DNA of 64,000 nt, taken from Vallicoccus soli. GTDB taxonomy: Bacteria > Actinomycetota > Actinomycetes > Motilibacterales > Motilibacteraceae. Each line of letters begins with the position of its first letter. The stretch's first letter is position 1. Positions 39,767-46,435 of the stretch are shown here, in pieces. The notes below the pieces were generated by a model. The model was given only the letters and a program-made list of their open reading frames with translations. It had not been told where the DNA came from and did no database searches. Made by a program: the position numbers and the translations under genes. The stretch spans positions 62,001 to 126,000 of the forward strand of contig NZ_QZEZ01000001.1 of NCBI RefSeq assembly GCF_003594885.1, read 5' to 3'.

Positions 39767-39815
39767 CGGACAGCCAGTGTCCGAGTAGTGTCCCGGACAT
39801 GAGGTGTCCGAGTAG
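39767..39815. promoter_or_regulatory. TGTCCG/CGGACA operator array between Rrf2 and its divergent operon
   Basis: CGGACA-N5-TGTCCG (39767-39783), TGTCC-C-GGACA (39789-39799) and two direct copies of TGTCCGAGTAG (39778-39788 and 39805-39815) fill the gap. Multiple symmetric half-sites in a divergent promoter region next to an Rrf2 gene point to autoregulation and control of the NDH-2 operon. Confidence 0.7.
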
Positions 39816-39846
39816 GGCGGGCGCCGTCGAGCGGGAGGAGAGGCGG

Positions 39847-40599
39847 ATGCGGGTCGTCGTCGCGGGAGGCACCGGGCGCACCGGGGCGGAGGTGGTGGCG
39901 CGCCTGCGCGCCGCAGGCCACGAGGCGGTCGCGGCCGCCCGGAGCACGGGGGTCGACGTGGTCACCGGCGACGGGCTGGCCCGGGCCCTCGCCGGGGCGC
40001 GGGTGGTCGTGGACGCCACCGGCACCACGGCCGGGCAGCCCGAGGAGCCGCTGCGGCTCTTCGAGGGCGGGGCGCGGAACCTCGCCCGGGCCGCGCGGGA
40101 CGCGGGGGTCGCCCACCACCTCGTCCTGTCGGTGGTCGGCGCCGACGCGCTGCCGGACAGCCCGTACCTGCGGGCCAAGCTCGCCCAGGAGGACGTCGTG
40201 CGCGGCGCGGGCACGCCGTGGACCGTGCTGCGCGCCACCCAGTTCCACGAGTTCGTCGGGACGGTCGTCGAGGGCGCGTACGACGGCCGGGTCGTCCGGG
40301 TCTCCGCCGCCCGCATGCAGCCGGTCGCCGTCGACGAGGTCGCGGACCTCCTCGCCGGGCTCGCCGTCGGCGCGCCCGCCGGGCTCGTCGAGCTCGGCGG
40401 GCCGCAGGCCCTGCCCGTCGGGGACCTCGCCGCGCGCTGGCTCGCCGCCCACGGCGACCCGCGCGAGGTCGTCGTCGACCCGGCGGCGCGGTACGCCGGC
40501 GCCGTCCTGCAGGACGCGTCCCTGCTGCCCGGGCCCGGCGCGCGCACCGGGACCACGACGTTCGCGCAGTGGCTGCGCACCCCGGTGGGGCAGCGGTGA
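39847..40599 (+). CDS. NAD(P)H-binding NmrA/SDR-like protein
   Basis: A 250-residue Rossmann protein: RVVVAGGTGRTGAEVVARL at the N-terminus, VVVDATGTT, and LRATQFHEFV as in SDR_a5/NmrA relatives that reduce quinones or sense NADP. ATG 39847 has GGAGGAGAGGCGG just before it. It overlaps the NDH-2 start by 4 bases, so the two are one operon, probably an alternative electron-entry module under Rrf2 control. Confidence 0.85.
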   Translation: MRVVVAGGTGRTGAEVVARLRAAGHEAVAAARSTGVDVVTGDGLARALAGARVVVDATGTTAGQPEEPLRLFEGGARNLARAARDAGVAHHLVLSVVGADALPDSPYLRAKLAQEDVVRGAGTPWTVLRATQFHEFVGTVVEGAYDGRVVRVSAARMQPVAVDEVADLLAGLAVGAPAGLVELGGPQALPVGDLAARWLAAHGDPREVVVDPAARYAGAVLQDASLLPGPGARTGTTTFAQWLRTPVGQR

Positions 40600-42026
40600 G
40601 CGCGGACCGTCCGCAGGTCGTCGTCGTCGGCGGCGGCTTCGCCGGCTTCCACGCCCTGCGCCGCCTGCAGCGCGACCTCGCTCCGGGCACGGCCGACCTC
40701 GTCCTCGTCAACCCGACCGACTACCTGCTCTACAGCCCGCTGCTGCCGGAGGTCGCGACGGGCGTCGTCGAGGCCCGGCACGTCGCGGTGTCGCTGCGCC
40801 GGGCCCTGCCGCGGGTGCGGCTCGTCCTCGGGCGGGTCGAGGACGTCGACCTGCAGGGGCGCGCGGTGCGCGTCGCGCGCAGCGCCCGCGCGGGCGGGTC
40901 GACCACGCTGCGCTGGGACCGGCTCGCGCTCGCCCCCGGCTCGGTGACGCGCCAGCCCCCGGTCCCCGGCGTGCCGGAGCACGGGCGCGGGCTCAAGACG
41001 CTCGTCGAGGCGGTGTTCCTGCGCGACCACCTGCTGGAGCAGCTCGACCTCGCCGACGCGACGCCGGACACCCCGGCGGGCCGCGCCGAGCGGGCCGCGC
41101 GCCTCACCGTCGTGGCGGTCGGCGCCGGCTACACGGGCACCGAGGTGGTCGCGCAGACCCAGCGGTGGCTCCGCCGGATCGAGGGCCGCTGGAGCCGCAC
41201 CCGGGCGCAGGACGTGCGCTGGGTGCTCGTCGACGTCGCGCCGGCCGTGCTGCCCGAGCTCGGTGCCGAGCTGGGCCGCCGGGCGCTCGCCCTGCTGCGG
41301 CGGCGGGGGGTCGACGTCCGGCTCGAGGTGTCGGTCGCCCACGTCGACGAGGAGGCCGTACGGCTCACCGACGGCACCACGGTCCCGACCCGCACCCTGC
41401 TCTGGGGCGCCGGCGTCGTGCCCAACCCGCTCGTCGGGCGCCTCGGGCTGCCGCTGCGCCGCGGCCGGCTCGTCGTCGAGCCCGACCTCTCGGTGCCGGG
41501 GGCGCCGCACGTGTGGGCCGCGGGCGACGCGGCCGCCGTCCCCGACCTGGCCCTCGCCGAGGGGCCGCAGGGCCGGTCCGACACGCCCCCCACGGCGCAG
41601 CACGCCCAGCGCCAGGGCGTCGTCATGGGGCGCAACATCGCCGCCAGCCTCACCGGCGGGCGGGCGCGCACGTACTGCCACCGTGACCTGGGCCTCGTCG
41701 CCGACCTCGGCGGCTGGGACGCGGTCGCGAAGCCCCTCGGCATCCCGCTCACCGGGCCCCTCGCGAAGGCCGTCGCGCGCGGGTACCACCTCTACGCCCT
41801 GCCCTCCACCCCGAACCGGGTCCGGGTCGCGGCGGACTGGCTGTTCCAGGCGCTGCTGCCGCCGGAGTCGACGCAGCTGTCGGTGGTCCGCGCGGACGAC
41901 GCGCGCGTCGCCGTCGCCCAGGGGCTGCTGCCGCCGCAGCCGTCGGGGCCGGACGTCGCAGGGGCCGCGCCGCGCAGCCCGCGCCCCGCGCCGGCGGGCG
42001 TCGACTCCTTACCTCATTCCCTGTAG
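40596..42026 (+). CDS. ndh: Type II NADH:quinone dehydrogenase
   Basis: A 476-residue membrane-associated flavoprotein moving electrons from NADH to quinone without pumping protons. FAD motif VVVVGGGFAGFHALRRL (about residues 8-24), NADH motif VVAVGAGYTGTEVVAQ (about 175-190), second FAD motif VWAAGDAAAV, and the quinone-site region GPQ...DTPPTAQHAQRQG. Start GTG 40596 overlaps the upstream stop. The Pro-rich C-terminal 30 residues are unusual. Co-regulated with a redox-sensing Rrf2 protein. Confidence 0.9.
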   Translation: MSADRPQVVVVGGGFAGFHALRRLQRDLAPGTADLVLVNPTDYLLYSPLLPEVATGVVEARHVAVSLRRALPRVRLVLGRVEDVDLQGRAVRVARSARAGGSTTLRWDRLALAPGSVTRQPPVPGVPEHGRGLKTLVEAVFLRDHLLEQLDLADATPDTPAGRAERAARLTVVAVGAGYTGTEVVAQTQRWLRRIEGRWSRTRAQDVRWVLVDVAPAVLPELGAELGRRALALLRRRGVDVRLEVSVAHVDEEAVRLTDGTTVPTRTLLWGAGVVPNPLVGRLGLPLRRGRLVVEPDLSVPGAPHVWAAGDAAAVPDLALAEGPQGRSDTPPTAQHAQRQGVVMGRNIAASLTGGRARTYCHRDLGLVADLGGWDAVAKPLGIPLTGPLAKAVARGYHLYALPSTPNRVRVAADWLFQALLPPESTQLSVVRADDARVAVAQGLLPPQPSGPDVAGAAPRSPRPAPAGVDSLPHSL

Positions 42027-42047
42027 GGTCACTGGGGTACGGGCAGA

Positions 42048-42056
42048 GGTCTGACC
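42048..42056 (+). promoter_or_regulatory. GGTCTGACC operator, copy 1 (before slcC-like gene)
   Basis: GGTCTGACC within AGAGGTCTGACCACGGG, 16 bases before the dehydrogenase start. Symmetric GGTC-T-GACC is the typical half-site form of FadR-type GntR regulators, and such a gene is the third in this operon. Fifteen or more flanking bases are identical to copy 3 at 52282. Confidence 0.8.
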
Positions 42057-42071
42057 ACGGGAGGTGCCCGC

Positions 42072-43067
42072 GTGGGCGCAGCGACCGACGGCGTGGCCGT
42101 CGTCGAGGACGTGCGGGGCACGGCGCTCGACGCGCTGGCCCGCAGCAGGGCGGTGGTGCGGGACGAGGGCGCCTGGGCGGACCCCGCCGCCCTGCGCCGG
42201 GCCGCGGACGGCGCCGCCGTCCTCGTCGTGCGCAACCGCACGCGGGTGGACCGTGCGCTCCTCGAGGACCTGCCCGCGCTGCGGCTGGTGGCGCGCGCGG
42301 GCGTCGGCCTCGACAACATCGACGTCGCCGCGGCCGACGACCTGGGCGTGGTCGTCGCCGCCGCCGCGGGGGCCAACGCGGTGAGCGTCGCGGAGCACGC
42401 GCTCGGGCTCGCGCTCGCCGTCGCGCGCGGCACGGTCGCCTCCGACGCGGCGGTCCGGCGCGGGGCCTGGGACCGGGCGCCCGGCCTGGAGCTCGCCGGC
42501 GGGACCTGGGGCCTGCTCTCGTTCGGGGCGACGGCGCGCGCGACGGGCCGCCTGGCGCGCGCCCTCGGCCTGCAGGTGCTGGCGCACGACCCCCACGTGC
42601 GCGACGACGACCCGGACCTGCGGGCGCTGGGGGCGCGGCTCGTCGGCCTGGAGGAGCTGGCCGCCGGCTCCGACGTGCTGAGCGTGCACGCCCCCGCCAC
42701 GCCGGCCACGCGGCACCTCGTGGGCGCGCCGTTCCTGGCGCGGATGCGGGCCGGGGCGGTGCTCGTCAGCGTCGGGCGCGGCGAGGTCGTCGACGAGGCG
42801 GCCCTGGCCGACGCCCTGCGGCGCGGGCACCTGCGCGGCGCCGGGCTCGACGTCCGCGAGCAGGAGCCGCCGGTGGCGGGTCCGCTGGACGGCCTGCCGG
42901 GCGTGGTGCTCACCCCGCACGTCGCCGGCATCACCGGGGCGGCCCAGGAGCGCGTCGTCGCCGCGCTGTGCCGCGACGCCGAGGCCGTCCTCGGCGGCGG
43001 CGAGGCCCGCGGCGCGGTGGGCCGCCACCGCAGCCCGGCGCGCGGGCGGGTGCCCTCGTGGACGTGA
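42072..43067 (+). CDS. slcC: D-2-hydroxyacid dehydrogenase, likely (S)-sulfolactate dehydrogenase
   Basis: A 331-residue NAD-dependent 2-hydroxyacid dehydrogenase. Catalytic Arg236 (SVGRG) and His283 (TPHVAG) and the LDVREQEPP Glu region are present. The nucleotide-binding glycines are altered: GLLSFGATAR (147-156) keeps only the middle Gly of GxGxxG. In known sulfolactate pathways an SlcC enzyme of this family oxidises (S)-sulfolactate to sulfopyruvate; here the next gene is ComC-like and SuyAB is nearby, so I infer that substrate. GTG start behind the GGTCTGACC operator. Otherwise a phosphoglycerate-dehydrogenase-like enzyme. Confidence 0.75.
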   Translation: MGAATDGVAVVEDVRGTALDALARSRAVVRDEGAWADPAALRRAADGAAVLVVRNRTRVDRALLEDLPALRLVARAGVGLDNIDVAAADDLGVVVAAAAGANAVSVAEHALGLALAVARGTVASDAAVRRGAWDRAPGLELAGGTWGLLSFGATARATGRLARALGLQVLAHDPHVRDDDPDLRALGARLVGLEELAAGSDVLSVHAPATPATRHLVGAPFLARMRAGAVLVSVGRGEVVDEAALADALRRGHLRGAGLDVREQEPPVAGPLDGLPGVVLTPHVAGITGAAQERVVAALCRDAEAVLGGGEARGAVGRHRSPARGRVPSWT

Positions 43068-44089
43068 CCGCGGGGGAGGCGCTCGAGCTCGTGGGCGGGC
43101 TGCTCGTCGACGCCGGCGTGCCGCGCGAGCGGGCCGCGGCGGTCGCGCGCGTGGTGGTGGTGGCCGAGGCCTGGGGGATCGCGAGCCACGGGCTGCAGCG
43201 GGTGCCGACGTACGTCGACCGCACCCTCGCCGGCGGCCACCCGCCGGACGCCGAGCTCGTCGTGGTGCGCGACACGGGCCCGCTGCTGACGCTGGACGGC
43301 GGCGGCGGTCTGGGCCACTGGCAGGTCGCGCACGCCGTCGCCGAGGCGGTGCCGCGGGCGCGGCGGTACGGCGTCGCGCTCGTCGCCGTCGGCGACTCCG
43401 GGCACTGCGGGGCGCTCGGGGTGTACGCCGCGGACGTCGCCGCCGCGGGGCTGGTCGGCCTCGTGCTCTCGTGCGGACCGGCGGCCATGGCGCCGTGGGG
43501 CGGTGCGCGCCCGCTCCTGTCCACCTCGCCGGTGGCCGGGGGCCTGCCGACGAGCGGCGGGCACGCGGTGGTGGACATGGCCCTGAGCACGGTCGCGCGC
43601 GGCACGGTCGCCCGCTACGCGCGCGAGGGCCGGCCGCTGCCGGAGGGGTGGGCGCTCGACGCGCAGGGGCGCCCGACGGCCGACCCGGCCGCCGCGCTGC
43701 ACGGCATGCTCGCCCCCCTGGGCGGGGCCAAGGGGTCCGCGCTCGCGTTCCTGGTCGAGGCGCTGACCGCCGGCCTGGTGGGCCCTTCGCTGTCCGCTGA
43801 CGTGGCCGACTTCTTCGACCCGGCCGCGCACGGGCGCCGCCAGGGGATCGCCCACACCGTCCTCGTCGTCGACCCGGCCGCCACCGACGGGCGCGGGGAC
43901 CCCGCCGGGGCGCGCCGGCGCCTGGACGACCTCGCCGCGCGCACCGTCGAGGCCGGCGGCCGCGTCCCCGGCGCGCGCCGCTCCCGGCCGGACGACCTCG
44001 ACCCCGCCGCGCCGCTCGCGGTCGACGGTGCGCTGTGGCGCGAGCTCCTCGCGCGCCGCGGCGCCGCCCCCGCGGGGCGGCGGCGGTAG
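43064..44089 (+). CDS. comC: Malate/L-lactate dehydrogenase family, likely (R)-sulfolactate dehydrogenase
   Basis: A 341-residue NAD(P)-dependent oxidoreductase of the LDH2/ComC/YlbC fold, distinct from Rossmann dehydrogenases. The family motifs GIASHGLQRVP (catalytic His) and GDSGHCGALG, then LLSTSPVA and GGAKGSALAF, are present. ComC reduces sulfopyruvate to (R)-sulfolactate, the substrate of SuyAB. With the SlcC-like gene it would epimerise sulfolactate via sulfopyruvate. The GTG start (43064) overlaps the previous stop; a GTG two codons earlier is possible. Family alternatives are malate or ureidoglycolate dehydrogenase. Confidence 0.78.
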   Translation: MTAGEALELVGGLLVDAGVPRERAAAVARVVVVAEAWGIASHGLQRVPTYVDRTLAGGHPPDAELVVVRDTGPLLTLDGGGGLGHWQVAHAVAEAVPRARRYGVALVAVGDSGHCGALGVYAADVAAAGLVGLVLSCGPAAMAPWGGARPLLSTSPVAGGLPTSGGHAVVDMALSTVARGTVARYAREGRPLPEGWALDAQGRPTADPAAALHGMLAPLGGAKGSALAFLVEALTAGLVGPSLSADVADFFDPAAHGRRQGIAHTVLVVDPAATDGRGDPAGARRRLDDLAARTVEAGGRVPGARRSRPDDLDPAAPLAVDGALWRELLARRGAAPAGRRR

Positions 44090-44130
44090 CGGCGGTAGCG
44101 TCCGGGGCAGGCCCGACGAGGAGCGCTGCG

Positions 44131-44877
44131 ATGACCCTTTCGAGCGACGGCGGGTGGCGCCCCCTGGGCGGCTCGCTCAACGGGCGGATCCGCGAGGAGA
44201 TCCTGCGGTTCGTCGAGGCGGGCGGGCTGAGCCCGGGTGAGCGGCTGCCGCCCGAGCGGGAGCTGGCCCTGCTGCTGCGGGTCAGCCGGCCGTCCCTGCG
44301 CGAGGCGCTGCGCGCGCTGCAGGCGGAGGGGCACCTCGTCGTCCGCCACGGGCAGGGCGTGTTCGTCGCCGAGCCGGTCGCGCAGCGCGCGCTGCGCTCG
44401 TCGCTCGCCGACCTCGACCACGACCTGGGGGAGCTCTTCGCCATGCGCGAGGTGCTCGAGGTGCCGGCCGCGCGCTGGGCGGCCGAGCGGGGCGACGAGG
44501 TCGCGCTGGGGCGGGTGCGCGAGGCGTACGAGCGGCTCGACGCCGCGCTCGCGGCGGCGGAGCCGGACGTCGCCGAGGTGCAGGCGCTCGACGCGCTCTT
44601 CCACCTGCGCATCGTGCAGGCCGCGGGCAACGGCCTGCTCGTGCAGACGCAGGGCGTCGTGGACGACCTGCTGCGCACCGGCATGCGCACCACCCTCGCC
44701 GTGCCGGGCCGGGCCCGGCGCTCGCACGAGGAGCACCGGCGGGTCCTCGCCGCGCTGCTGGCGGGCGACGGGCCCGCGGCCGCCCGCGCGGCCCGGGCGC
44801 ACGTGCGCAGCACGCGGGCGGCCGCGGAGCGCCGGCTGCGCGAGCTCGCCGCCCGGGACGCGGCCGCCGCGCGCTGA
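44131..44877 (+). CDS. suyR: FadR-type GntR regulator (candidate SuyR)
   Basis: A 248-residue repressor. N-terminal winged helix (residues about 18-85: LSPGERLPPERELALLLRVSRPSLREALRAL across two helices) and an all-helical FCD ligand domain with metal-binding Asp/His positions (about 110-235). ATG preceded by GAGGAG. FCD regulators bind hydroxyacids; its probable targets are the three GGTCTGACC sites in this window. It lies between the dehydrogenase pair and the sulfo-lyase genes, matching SuyR position in other bacteria. Confidence 0.85.
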   Translation: MTLSSDGGWRPLGGSLNGRIREEILRFVEAGGLSPGERLPPERELALLLRVSRPSLREALRALQAEGHLVVRHGQGVFVAEPVAQRALRSSLADLDHDLGELFAMREVLEVPAARWAAERGDEVALGRVREAYERLDAALAAAEPDVAEVQALDALFHLRIVQAAGNGLLVQTQGVVDDLLRTGMRTTLAVPGRARRSHEEHRRVLAALLAGDGPAAARAARAHVRSTRAAAERRLRELAARDAAAAR

Positions 44878-44909
44878 GCCGCCCCCGGGCGGGTGCCCGG
44901 GGGCGGCTC
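44876..44909. terminator. Bidirectional terminator between suyR and suyB
   Basis: A perfect 15-bp GC stem, GAGCCGCCCCCGGGC with GCCCGGGGGCGGCTC, and a GGGT tetraloop between the convergent stops; it starts inside the regulator's stop codon. Confidence 0.9.
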
Positions 44910-44922
44910 GGGGCCCTCGGCG

Positions 44923-46083
44923 TCAGGCGCTGCGGTAGAGCTTGGTGAGCGTGAACTCGCGGTGGCCCAGCGACTCGGCCGCGGTGAGCCGCCCGTTGAT
45001 CGTGCGCTCCACGAGGTCGATGAGCGCGTCGCCCGCCTCCTCGAGGGTGCGCCGGCGCGACAGCAGGCCGGAGCAGTCCACGTCCACGTGGTCCGCCATG
45101 AGCTGCGCCGTCCGCGGGTTGGCGGTGATCTTGACGACGGGCTGCACGGGGTTGCCGATCACGTTGCCCTGGCCCGTGGGGAACAGGTTCACGACGCCGC
45201 CCGCGGCCGCCATGAGCGTCACGCACTCCGCGGCGGCCGACGAGGTGTCCATGAAGTGCAGGCCCGCCCGGGTGGGGGCCTCGGCCGGGGCGAGCGCCCC
45301 GACGACCGGCGCGGTGCCGGTCTTGACGATGTTGCCCATCGCCTTCTCCTCGATCGTCGACAGGCCGCCGGCGATGTTGCCCTGCGTCGGCTGCGACCCG
45401 AGGAGGTTGGCGCCGGTCGCCTCGATCATCGCGACGTAGTCGTCGTAGAAGGCCTGGAAGCGCGCCCGCACCGCGTCGTCGAGGCACCGCTCCGCGATGA
45501 GGTGCTCGCCGCCGGTGAGCTCGCTCGTCTCGCCGAAGATCATCGTGCCGCCGGCCTCGACCCAGCGGTCGCTGAGGTAGGCCGTGACGCGGCACGACCC
45601 GAGCCCGGTCGTCGTGTCGGACTCGCCGTCCTTGGTCGTCAGCACGATCTCCGCGCGCTCCACGGGCTCGCGCACCAGCTCGCTGGCGTCCTGCAGGTAG
45701 CCCTGGGCCACGCGCGCGGCCCGCTCCACCACCCGCAGGTCGCCCAGCCCCTCGACCGAGAAGCCCTCGACCGGCTTGCCGCTCTTGGCGATGCCGTCGA
45801 CCACCCGCTGGGTCCAGTTCGGCTCGATGCCGATGACGACGACGGCGGCGACGTTCGGGTTCGCGCCGATGCCGATGAGGGTGCGGAACGTCAGCTCGAG
45901 GTCCTCGCCGAACTGCAGGCGGCCGAAGGCGTGGGGGAGCGCCATGGTCCCGGGGACCAGGGCGGCCACGCCCTCCGCGGCGGCGTTGGACAGGTCGTCG
46001 ACCGGCAGGACGACGACGTGGTTGCGGACCCCGACGGCCCCGTTGGCCCGCCGGTAGCCGGTCAGGCGACGCTGGTGTGCCAC
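44923..46083 (-). CDS. suyB: (2R)-sulfolactate sulfo-lyase large subunit (UxaA family)
   Basis: A 386-residue Fe-dependent lyase subunit of the altronate/galactarate dehydratase family. The segments GVRNHVVVLPVDDLSNAA, GTMALPHAFGRLQFGEDLEL and GANPNVAAVVVIGIEP in order are those I associate with SuyB, which cleaves (2R)-sulfolactate to pyruvate and sulfite. FGETSELTGGEH and the Cys/His positions for metal are present. It overlaps suyA by 22 bases. The sulfonate ABC transporter and two sulfolactate dehydrogenase-like genes support SuyB over altronate dehydratase. Confidence 0.85.
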   Translation of the reverse strand: MAHQRRLTGYRRANGAVGVRNHVVVLPVDDLSNAAAEGVAALVPGTMALPHAFGRLQFGEDLELTFRTLIGIGANPNVAAVVVIGIEPNWTQRVVDGIAKSGKPVEGFSVEGLGDLRVVERAARVAQGYLQDASELVREPVERAEIVLTTKDGESDTTTGLGSCRVTAYLSDRWVEAGGTMIFGETSELTGGEHLIAERCLDDAVRARFQAFYDDYVAMIEATGANLLGSQPTQGNIAGGLSTIEEKAMGNIVKTGTAPVVGALAPAEAPTRAGLHFMDTSSAAAECVTLMAAAGGVVNLFPTGQGNVIGNPVQPVVKITANPRTAQLMADHVDVDCSGLLSRRRTLEEAGDALIDLVERTINGRLTAAESLGHREFTLTKLYRSA

Positions 46084-46367
46084 CGGGCGCTCCTCACGTT
46101 GTGGATGTGGACGTGCTCGCCGCGCCGGACGGCGGCGCTGGCCAGGGCGGTGCGGACGCCGTACTCGACGACGTCCTGCCCCGGCTCGAGGTCGGCCAGG
46201 GCGACCTTGTGCCCCAGCGGGACCGGCGTGGTGACGAGGACCTCCTCGTCCGCGGCTCCGTCGAGGAAGCCCACGCGGGCGGGTCCGGGCTCGACGTCGT
46301 GGACCGCGACGGCGACGGCGTCGCCGTGCCGGTGGCCCAGGAAGTCGACGGGGGGTGGTGCGGCCAT
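46062..46367 (-). CDS. suyA: (2R)-sulfolactate sulfo-lyase small subunit (SAF domain)
   Basis: A 101-residue SAF-domain protein, the separate N-terminal piece of UxaA-type dehydratases. LGHKVALADL (51-60), DVVEYG (65-70) and HVHIHN with SARW (85-95) match SuyA. The ATG has AGGAGGAGGAG immediately upstream, and the GGTCTGACC operator lies 25 bases before the start. It heads the suyAB unit, 68 bases after the upstream FAD-TPR gene, and so may have its own regulated promoter as well as read-through. Confidence 0.85.
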   Translation of the reverse strand: MAAPPPVDFLGHRHGDAVAVAVHDVEPGPARVGFLDGAADEEVLVTTPVPLGHKVALADLEPGQDVVEYGVRTALASAAVRRGEHVHIHNVRSARWHTSVA

Positions 46368-46391
46368 GCTCTCCTCCTCCTGGTGGCCAGG

Positions 46392-46400
46392 GGTCTGACC
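46392..46400 (-). promoter_or_regulatory. GGTCTGACC operator, copy 2 (before suyA)
   Basis: GGTCTGACC in GGGGTCTGACCACGCGGG, in the 68-base gap between the FAD-TPR stop and suyA start. Same core and same right flank ACC ACG as the other two copies. Confidence 0.8.
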
Positions 46401-46435
46401 ACGCGGGTCGTACGGGGTCTCGGGGCGCGCCCGCG

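Noticed and set aside
44923-46367. Altronate dehydratase (UxaA) for sugar-acid catabolism
   Set aside because: Same family, but split subunits, segment matches and sulfonate-type neighbours favour SuyAB; no uronate genes are present.
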